Shown one piece after another: positions 1 through 4,222 of a DNA stretch of 9,528 nt (within the stretch, counting starts at the first letter, position 1; the number at the start of each line of letters is the position of its first letter). A program made the translations under genes and the position numbers. A model generated the notes under the pieces. That model was not told the DNA's origin. It ran no database searches and saw nothing but the letters and a program-made list of their open reading frames with translations. The stretch covers positions 1 to 9,528 of the forward strand of contig PEWW01000077.1 of assembly GCA_002779345.1 (NCBI GenBank), written 5' to 3'. Origin of the DNA: Candidatus Omnitrophica bacterium CG07_land_8_20_14_0_80_50_8 (GTDB lineage: Bacteria > Omnitrophota > Gorgyraeia > 2-02-FULL-51-18).

Positions 1-118
1 GCCCCAACGCTTCTTTGTATTCCCTCACTTCCCCGACGCGGCTGCCTCCTCCGATAAAGTAGAAGAGAAGGAGGCAGCCGCGTCGGGGAAGTGAGGGAAT
101 ACAAAGAAGCGTTGGGGC
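1..118. repeat. Perfect 50-bp inverted repeat, likely fold-back artefact at contig end
   Basis: Bases 1-50 are the exact reverse complement of 69-118, separated by an 18-base loop (51-68). The repeat starts at the first base of the window. The reverse complement of the loop, placed directly before position 69, continues the glycosyltransferase frame as LFYFIGGGSR, the expected glycine-rich stretch of a GT4 enzyme. As written, that frame instead has a TAA stop at 55-57. So 1-68 looks like an inverted copy of the true upstream and overlapping sequence, as produced by strand-switching in amplification or by an assembly fold-back. A genuine inverted repeat is possible but less likely. Confidence 0.9.
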
Positions 119-540
119 TAAAAAATATTATTCAATTGGACTATCAACCGTTGGAGACGCTTGCGCATTCATTATCTGCGGCGGATCTGCACGTCGTAAC
201 CATGGGCGAGGCGTTCGTGGGTATTGTCCATCCGTGCAAATTGTACGGGATCCTCTCGGCGGGGCGCCCCTTTGTTTTGATCGGCCCTGATGAAAGCGCT
301 GTGGGCGACGTGATCCGCCAGACGGGCTTGGGTACACAGGTGAAGCCTGGAGACGTGAAGGGCCTGGTTCAAGTGGTGGAAACCGCCCGGCGGCGTTTGC
401 TATCTGAAAGGGAAGAGATTTGCCGCCGAAGTGTCCTCCTTAAGAATGAGCGTTTTAGTCAGGCCGTTCTGTGCGGCCGGCTGGCGAATCTTATCGAGGG
501 TTTTGGACGTTCATCCGGCTGGTCCGAAGCCCACGCTTGA
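70..540 (+). CDS. Glycosyltransferase, GT4 family, C-terminal part (5'-truncated)
   Basis: This is the C-terminal (donor-binding) half of a GT-B fold glycosyltransferase, probably adding a sugar from a nucleotide-sugar donor to a surface polysaccharide precursor at the cytoplasmic face. Visible are GGSRVGEV at the start, LKNIIQLDYQP (end of the strand-loop typical of family 4), then SAADLHVVTMGEAF and VHPCKLYGILSAGRPFV. The last resembles the E-x7-E-type nucleotide-binding region with its conserved P-K-x-x-x-x-x-A-G-x-P pattern. The protein ends with TGA at 538-540. The N-terminal acceptor domain is missing because the contig end folds back at 1-118, and the real gene continues upstream of position 69. 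The following polyprenyl-phosphate transferase and cupin support a role in polysaccharide synthesis. It resembles the WcaI/WbuB-type branch; the sugar specificity cannot be read from the sequence. Confidence 0.85.
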   Translation, partial: GGSRVGEVREYKEALGLKNIIQLDYQPLETLAHSLSAADLHVVTMGEAFVGIVHPCKLYGILSAGRPFVLIGPDESAVGDVIRQTGLGTQVKPGDVKGLVQVVETARRRLLSEREEICRRSVLLKNERFSQAVLCGRLANLIEGFGRSSGWSEAHA

Positions 541-547
541 AGGATTG

Positions 548-661
548 GTGATTCTGATCAAATTTTATGGCATAATAGCGGCCGGTTGTCTGGGTGGCGC
601 CGTAATAAGTACGGAGCGTGCGTTTATGAACTGTTCGAACATGGGGAAGGGTACTAAATGA
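548..661 (+). CDS. Possible 37-residue membrane peptide or mini-lipoprotein
   Basis: An in-frame GTG at 548 opens a 37-codon frame that fills the gap between the glycosyltransferase and the sugar-phosphate transferase. Its stop TGA (659-661) overlaps the next ATG as ATGA. The N-terminus is a hydrophobic stretch (ILIKFYGIIAAGCLGGAVI) with an IAAGC that resembles a lipobox. Against it: the only Shine-Dalgarno-like bases (AGGA, 541-544) lie just 3 nt from the start, the signal region would be unusually short, and the mature part is under 25 residues. It may simply be an open frame in a 117-base spacer. I see no terminator or convincing promoter in this gap. Confidence 0.25.
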   Translation: MILIKFYGIIAAGCLGGAVISTERAFMNCSNMGKGTK

Positions 662-1824
662 ATGAGACCCTAACGATTTTTTGGTTGAATGCTATTCTTT
701 TTGCCGTGGCTGCGGTTCTATGCTATTTATTGACCCAGCTTTTTATCCGTGTCTCTTATTGGTTTGACCTCTTAGACTATCCGACCGACCGCAAAAAACA
801 CGCCCATCCGACCCCGTTTCTCGGAGGGGTGAGTATTTTTGTTTCGTTTTGGACCGTTGTGTTTCTGGGGATCTGGGCCACCTATTTTTTTAATCATGAA
901 ATACATCGTTCGGAAACTTTGCGTCAGATCCTGTCTCAGGTACTGCGTCTTTCTCCGAAACTGATCGGGATCTTTCTGGGAAGTCTGGTAATATTGATGG
1001 TAGGTCTTGCCGATGATAAGTTTCATTGGAAGCCCCTCGAGAAATTGATCGGCCAGATGATCGCCGCGCTGATACTGATGAAATTTGGGGTGACCGTTAA
1101 TCTTATTGCTGAGTTTGGCGTACTCGGGTACGTCATTACGTTTGTATGGATCCTTTTAATCATAAACGCTTTTAACTTTATCGATTCGCTGGACGGGCAC
1201 TGCGCGGGCATTGCGATCATCTCTTGTACCATGTTTTTTTGGCTGGCTCAGATCATCGACCAGCCGATGGTGGGGCTCTTCCTGATTTCTTTTGCGGGTA
1301 TCCTCATCGGTTTTTTCCCGAACAATTTTAAGCCGGCTAAAATTTTTCTTGGGGACAACGGAAGCTTGCTCGTCGGCTATATGATGGCTGCGTTCACGCT
1401 TCTTTGCCGTTACCAGAGTCCGCGGACTAGTTATGTCACGTTTTTCATTCCGGTACTGATGTTCGGCGTGCCGATTTACGACACCTTGTCCGTGATCGTG
1501 GCGCGCTTAAGCCGCGGAACGCCTCCGTGGGAAGGAGACCGGAATCATTTCGCTCACCGACTTGTCAAAATTGGCATGGGGGACCGGGCGGCGGTGATCT
1601 TTTCTTATTTCGTCGCGTTCACCATCGGTCACGTGGCGATTCTCACGACCCAGGTTAGCGCTTTTGGGGAGGTTTTGATCGCTATTATTTTTGTTTCCAT
1701 CATTGGAGTGATCGCCTTTTTGGAATTTTACGCGGCTCATAGAATTCGACTCATGGAACAGCTGGCAAAAAAAGGAAACCGTCGGCGCACGGATATTTGG
1801 CAGAACAAGGAGAGCGGCTCTTGA
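658..1824 (+). CDS. Polyprenyl-phosphate N-acetylhexosamine-1-phosphate transferase (WecA/TagO/MraY family)
   Basis: This integral membrane enzyme would transfer a sugar-1-phosphate (typically GlcNAc-1-P from UDP-GlcNAc) to undecaprenyl phosphate, starting a lipid-linked glycan at the inner membrane. Family motifs appear in order: DYPTDRKKHAHPTPFLGG (about residues 40-57), the Mg-binding LADDK with D119/D120, NAFNFIDSLDG (170-180), and IFLGDNGS (229-236) with its catalytic-type Asp. The cytoplasmic loop GTPPWEGDRNHFAHRL (287-302) carries the HxxH pattern. About ten hydrophobic segments surround these, and 388 residues is normal for the family. The ATG at 658 has a good GGGGAAGG ribosome site (643-650), 7 nt upstream. 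Its stop overlaps the start of the following cupin gene. The DG-x-x-H variant (DGHCAG instead of DGLCAG) is a small departure from the common form. The substrate is inferred from the family only. Confidence 0.93.
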   Translation: MNETLTIFWLNAILFAVAAVLCYLLTQLFIRVSYWFDLLDYPTDRKKHAHPTPFLGGVSIFVSFWTVVFLGIWATYFFNHEIHRSETLRQILSQVLRLSPKLIGIFLGSLVILMVGLADDKFHWKPLEKLIGQMIAALILMKFGVTVNLIAEFGVLGYVITFVWILLIINAFNFIDSLDGHCAGIAIISCTMFFWLAQIIDQPMVGLFLISFAGILIGFFPNNFKPAKIFLGDNGSLLVGYMMAAFTLLCRYQSPRTSYVTFFIPVLMFGVPIYDTLSVIVARLSRGTPPWEGDRNHFAHRLVKIGMGDRAAVIFSYFVAFTIGHVAILTTQVSAFGEVLIAIIFVSIIGVIAFLEFYAAHRIRLMEQLAKKGNRRRTDIWQNKESGS

Positions 1825-2180
1825 ATATTTGTCATCGGCCCTGGGGACATTACGAGATTTTGCGAAAGGGAACCGGTTTTGAGGTCAAGCTACTCGAGCT
1901 TGACCCCTCTTTGCGTTTCAGCCTACAAAAACACTTTCGACGGTCCGAAAAGTGGATCGTGGTTTCTGGCGAGGGGATTGTCGAACTCGGCCAACAAAAG
2001 ATTTCTATTAAAAAAGGTTCTTTTATCGACGTGCCCATCGGAGAAATTCACCGCGTCTACAATACCGGTAAAGTTCCGCTTGTCATCATCGAGGTTCAGA
2101 TCGGCGACTATCTGGAGGAAGACGATATCGTCCGTTTCGAAGATGATTTTGGCAGGGTAACCCCCAGTTCGCCCGCTTAA
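1821..2180 (+). CDS. Mannose-6-phosphate isomerase type II-like cupin
   Basis: A stand-alone cupin of 119 residues matching the C-terminal isomerase domain of bifunctional mannose-1-phosphate guanylyltransferase/mannose-6-phosphate isomerase. Visible motifs are RPWGHYEIL at the N-terminus, the first cupin motif LQKHFRRSEKWIVVSGEG with its metal-binding His/Glu pattern, GEIHRVYN with the second-motif His, and IIEVQIGDYLEEDDIVRFEDDFGR at the end. It lacks the nucleotidyltransferase half. It probably supplies mannose-phosphate intermediates for the polysaccharide made by its neighbours. I chose TTG at 1821 because AAGGAGAG (1807-1814) lies 6 nt upstream and TTG overlaps the previous gene's TGA as TTGA, a classic coupled start. 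A start at TTG 1797 would place this ribosome site inside the gene. The exact sugar substrate is uncertain. Confidence 0.88.
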   Translation: MNICHRPWGHYEILRKGTGFEVKLLELDPSLRFSLQKHFRRSEKWIVVSGEGIVELGQQKISIKKGSFIDVPIGEIHRVYNTGKVPLVIIEVQIGDYLEEDDIVRFEDDFGRVTPSSPA

Positions 2181-2194
2181 CACCCTCGAATTCC

Positions 2195-2231
2195 CAAGAT
2201 TAGCAAGATTAAATTGTTGTTGACAAGATTA
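2195..2231 (+). repeat. Three direct repeats of CAAGATTA upstream of and in the promoter
   Basis: CAAGATTA occurs at 2195-2202, 2204-2211 and 2224-2231, with start-to-start distances of 9 and 20 bases (about one and two helical turns). The last copy overlaps the end of the TTGACA -35 box at 2220-2225. Such phased repeats next to a promoter are typical of regulator binding sites. The regulator is unknown; the adjacent MerR-like protein is the simplest candidate. Confidence 0.5.
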
Positions 2232-2247
2232 CCCTATATGTTACAAT
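2220..2247 (+). promoter_or_regulatory. Sigma70-type promoter of the MerR-like gene and secretion operon
   Basis: TTGACA (2220-2225), a 16-base spacer and TACAAT (2242-2247) form a near-consensus housekeeping promoter in the AT-rich gap after the cupin gene. Transcription would begin near 2254, about 60 bases before the MerR-like start. With no clear terminator between 2563 and 2645, it may also drive the downstream secretion genes. Confidence 0.75.
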
Positions 2248-2259
2248 TTCAGAACCTAT

Positions 2260-2287
2260 AGCACTTACAGTAGTTACTGGAAGTGCT
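2260..2287. promoter_or_regulatory. 28-bp dyad, candidate operator or 5'-UTR hairpin
   Basis: AGCACTTACAGTA (2260-2272) faces TACTGGAAGTGCT (2275-2287) around a 2-base centre, complementary at 12 of 13 positions. It lies just downstream of the predicted transcription start. As DNA it could be a repressor operator for autoregulation. As RNA it could form a hairpin followed by a short T-rich run (TGATTTTCTC), a weak attenuator at best. MerR family proteins normally bind between -35 and -10, so this placement would be atypical for that family. Confidence 0.55.
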
Positions 2288-2314
2288 TGATTTTCTCTCA
2301 AGAGGAAAATGTCT

Positions 2315-2563
2315 ATGCCGGAAAAAAATAATCACTTTGTAACCGCTAAGGATATTTGTAGAAAATATAAAGTTCCTTATCCCACTATCAACCATTACAC
2401 GGACCTGGGTTTTCTTGCGATCATCAAGCGCGAAGGCAATAAAAGGATGTATGACGACAAACAGGTCCGGAACCGCTTGAGTCTCATTTCTAAAATGATG
2501 AACGAGGGCTATCCCTTGCGTTTGATCCGTAAAAAGATCGTCGCCAGAGAAGGGGGGTTGTGA
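2315..2563 (+). CDS. Short MerR-like helix-turn-helix regulator
   Basis: An 82-residue protein consisting almost entirely of a MerR-like winged helix-turn-helix. VTAKDICRKYKVPYPTINHY (about residues 9-28) fits the helix-turn-helix with its recognition helix. DLGFLAIIKREGNKRMYDD fits the wing, with the typical G-x-x-R-x-Y pattern, and RNRLSLISKMMNEGYPLRLIRKKI matches the second helical pair of the family. The long dimerising helix and effector domain of full MerR proteins are absent, so it resembles the minimal MerR-like proteins. I prefer ATG 2315 over ATG 2309: AAGAGGA at 2300-2306 is 8 nt from 2315 but only 2 nt from 2309. Its own promoter and a dyad precede it, which suggests autoregulation. 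The first repeated leader element begins 2 nt after its stop, so it may control the secretion operon downstream; that is inference. Confidence 0.8.
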   Translation: MPEKNNHFVTAKDICRKYKVPYPTINHYTDLGFLAIIKREGNKRMYDDKQVRNRLSLISKMMNEGYPLRLIRKKIVAREGGL

Positions 2564-2564
2564 C

Positions 2565-2648
2565 ATGATCCCACCGCCTTCGGCGGATTTACGCGCCGCT
2601 CACTTGACCTTTAGTGTTCTCGCGGCGCAAAAGGAGGTGGTGGGATGA
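2565..2648 (+). promoter_or_regulatory. Start-codon leader element, copy 1 (before GspA-like gene)
   Basis: The ends pair: ATCCCACCGCCT (2568-2579) with AGGTGGTGGGAT (2635-2646), 12 bp including one G-U. The paired 3' strand contains the end of the Shine-Dalgarno AAGGAGGT and the A and T of the ATG at 2645. Inside, GCGCCGC (2593-2599) pairs with GCGGCGC (2622-2628), extended by CACT/AGTG (2601-2604/2613-2616). CCGCC-TTC-GGCGG (2574-2586) is a hairpin that competes with the inner part of the outer stem, so two exclusive folds exist. An A-rich linker, AAAA, follows the GC hairpin. The same plan recurs at 4149 and 7192. It could act as a translational switch; the ligand or trigger is unknown. 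Confidence 0.72.
2565..2648 (+). CDS. Leader peptide ORF in element copy 1 (27 residues)
   Basis: ATG 2565 to TGA 2646 encodes 27 residues starting MIPPPSAD and ending AAHLTFSVLAAQKEVVG. The stop overlaps the downstream ATG 2645 as ATGA. An AAGGGGGG stretch (2550-2557) lies 7 nt before the start, a plausible ribosome site that also encodes the end of the MerR-like protein. The peptide's last 17 residues match those of the leader ORF at 7192-7308 at 13 positions, with synonymous Leu, Lys and Gly codon changes, which argues for selection on the peptide. Ribosomes finishing here would open the outer stem and could reinitiate at 2645. I do not recognise the peptide. Confidence 0.5.
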   Translation: MIPPPSADLRAAHLTFSVLAAQKEVVG

Positions 2649-2659
2649 GCTACTATTGA

Positions 2660-3517
2660 GTGCTGGGGTTTGAGAAAGAACCGTTTTCGACCAGCCCTGA
2701 CCCTGAGTTTTTTTATTCTTCGCGTGAGCACGAGCGCGCGTTGACCAATGTCCTTATCGAATTAAGACTCAAGCGCGGCCTAAGTGTGGTGCTGGGAGAT
2801 GTGGGAACCGGAAAAACCACGCTTTCCAGAAAACTCATACAGGATTTAAAAAACCGCGAAGATTGCTTGTTCCATATCATGCTGGATCCTATTTTTGAAA
2901 ATAACACGCTGTTCATGCAGTCTCTTGTCAGAGATTTTAGCATGCTTCCCGAAACTAGCGGGCAGACACTGTCCATGACGGATTTGCGGGAGCGGCTTGA
3001 GCGCTTTTTATTTCAAAAAGGCGTCGTTGAAAATAAAACCGTGATTCTCATTATTGACGAGGCCCAAAAGTTGAACGCGACTTCACTGGAGGCGCTCCGG
3101 GTCCTTTTAAACTATGAGACGAATCAGTTTAAACTGCTTCAGCTGGTTCTTTTGGGTCAGATCGAGCTTTTATCGACGCTTCGCGGGCTCCCTAATTTTT
3201 TAGACCGTATCAGCTTTAAAACGCTGTTAAATCCGTTTGATTACGGCGAGATGAAAGAAATGATCTATTTTCGTATAGGACAGGCGGGGTATCACTCCAA
3301 AATGGATTTGTTTTTGGAGGAAGCGCTTAAGGAGATTTATCACTACAGCAAGGGTTACCCCAGAAAGGTGACGATGCTTTGCCACCGGGCTTTAAAAGAG
3401 ATGTTGATGCGGAACAAACCGGTGGTTGACGGCAGAATAGTTTCCGAACTAATTCAAGATGAGGTCCATTCCGGATGGCAGATGACAGACCGGTTACTCC
3501 AGAAAACCAGCTACTAA
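2660..3517 (+). CDS. gspA: GspA/ExeA-like AAA+ ATPase (T2SS secretin assembly), with early in-frame TGA
   Basis: An AAA+ ATPase of the ExeA/GspA group, which in Aeromonas and Vibrio helps place the type II secretion secretin. From GTG 2660 it has 285 residues: the family opening LGFEKEPFSTSPDPEFFY, Walker A GDVGTGKTT (46-54), Walker B VILIIDEAQ (128-136), a sensor-like region LVLLGQIEL, and GYPRKVTMLCHRALKEM. It stops after the ATPase module and lacks the C-terminal peptidoglycan-binding part of longer ExeA proteins. The start is odd. The ATG at 2645 has a near-perfect ribosome site (AAGGAGGT, 2631-2638) and reads MSYY, then TGA (2657-2659), then GTG 2660 in the same frame. MSYYxLGF is what such proteins should begin with, so the TGA interrupts the natural N-terminus. 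GTG 2660 has no ribosome site of its own, so reinitiation, readthrough, mutation or a base error are all open. The 3' end overlaps the next gene by 43 bases. Confidence 0.88.
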   Translation: MLGFEKEPFSTSPDPEFFYSSREHERALTNVLIELRLKRGLSVVLGDVGTGKTTLSRKLIQDLKNREDCLFHIMLDPIFENNTLFMQSLVRDFSMLPETSGQTLSMTDLRERLERFLFQKGVVENKTVILIIDEAQKLNATSLEALRVLLNYETNQFKLLQLVLLGQIELLSTLRGLPNFLDRISFKTLLNPFDYGEMKEMIYFRIGQAGYHSKMDLFLEEALKEIYHYSKGYPRKVTMLCHRALKEMLMRNKPVVDGRIVSELIQDEVHSGWQMTDRLLQKTSY

Positions 3518-4152
3518 AGCTGATCGAGGGTTCCGAGAAGGACGCTCCGGGATCCTTGGACGAGGTACGTCTCAAACGCACGACGATGAGCCGATTGTCT
3601 TTCGGATCCATTTTTGGGCGTTTCGCATTCTTGAAGCGGACGGCCCAAAAGCGGATCAAGAGTCCGCGCAAAATGGCGGTCAGCTTTACTTTGGTCAACC
3701 GGATTTTGTTGGCGGCCGTGGTGGTTGCCTTGGTTTATGTCGCGAGTGATACACTCGCCTCGGCGCTTAGTTTGACGCATCCGTCGAATATCCTGCCCCA
3801 AAAAGAAAAGGGCTTAAGGAACCTTGAAGGCAAGGTCTCGCCATTAAAGGAAGCCAGTTACTATCTGCAGAAGATGAATTCGAGGGATATCTTCAAAGAA
3901 TATAAGGAAGGCGAGACAAAAAAAGAAAAAAAAGAGGCCAAACCCATCGAGGAGAACGACGCGGTGAAAAATTTGGCGTTGGTCGGGATCTCCTGGTCCG
4001 CTGACCCCGATGTCATCATTGAGGACAAGGCTGCCCAAAGAACTTATTTTGTGAAGCGCGGCCAGAGGGTGGGTAATAACGTTAAAGTGAACGCGGTATT
4101 CAAGGATAAAGTGATTCTAAGCATCGACGACCAGGAATTTGAGCTGAGATGA
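3475..4152 (+). CDS. GspC/GspB-like single-pass T2SS protein
   Basis: A bitopic inner-membrane protein of 225 residues. A basic cytoplasmic N-terminus of about 70 residues is followed by one membrane segment (about 74-98, VNRILLAAVVVALVYVA) and a charged periplasmic linker rich in Lys/Glu. It ends in a compact domain (about 162-225) with LALVGISW, VIIEDKAAQRTYFVKRGQ and DKVILSIDDQEFELR. That ending fits the homology-region domain of GspC, which contacts the secretin N-domains, but the GspB/ExeB periplasmic domain has a similar fold and pattern. The upstream GspA-like ATPase fits the ExeA/ExeB pairing and the downstream secretin fits either role. ATG 3475 has GAGG at 3461-3464. The gene overlaps the ATPase end by 43 bases, and its TGA overlaps the ATG of leader element copy 2. 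Two A runs (A7 at 3918-3924, A8 at 3926-3933) in the linker could cause base-calling errors or slippage. Confidence 0.8.
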   Translation: MADDRPVTPENQLLKLIEGSEKDAPGSLDEVRLKRTTMSRLSFGSIFGRFAFLKRTAQKRIKSPRKMAVSFTLVNRILLAAVVVALVYVASDTLASALSLTHPSNILPQKEKGLRNLEGKVSPLKEASYYLQKMNSRDIFKEYKEGETKKEKKEAKPIEENDAVKNLALVGISWSADPDVIIEDKAAQRTYFVKRGQRVGNNVKVNAVFKDKVILSIDDQEFELR

Positions 4153-4222
4153 CCCCACCACCTGTTTACAACGATCGCCGTGCGATCGGCCGCATTCGCG
4201 GCCAAATAAGTGGTGGGGTGAT
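4149..4222 (+). promoter_or_regulatory. Start-codon leader element, copy 2 (before the secretin)
   Basis: ACCCCACCAC (4152-4161) pairs with GTGGTGGGGT (4210-4219) over 10 bp, covering the GTG at 4218. Inside are two hairpins: CGATCG-CCGTG-CGATCG (4172-4188) and GGCCGC-ATTC-GCGGCC (4188-4203), followed by an A-rich linker, AAATAA. The 5' ATGA overlaps the stop of the previous gene. Relative to the other copies it is shorter and has lost two bases in the linker, so the Shine-Dalgarno core GAGG is gone (AAATAAGTGG). The leader frame from ATG 4149 does not end at the start codon but runs in frame into the secretin. It may be a decayed or specialised copy. Confidence 0.68.

Noticed and set aside
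1..118. A biological invertible switch or a terminator
   Set aside because: The inverted loop restores the gene frame and the repeat starts at base 1, as expected for a contig-end chimera. No recombinase is nearby, and no T-run follows in either direction.
2657..2659. Selenocysteine or a reassigned UGA codon
   Set aside because: I see no convincing SECIS-like hairpin directly after the TGA, the family does not have Cys/Sec here, and other genes in the window stop with TGA.
4149..4220. ATG 4149 as the secretin start
   Set aside because: It would put 24 charged residues ahead of a clear signal peptide. The bases belong to the leader element, whose start position in the other copies corresponds to 4218.
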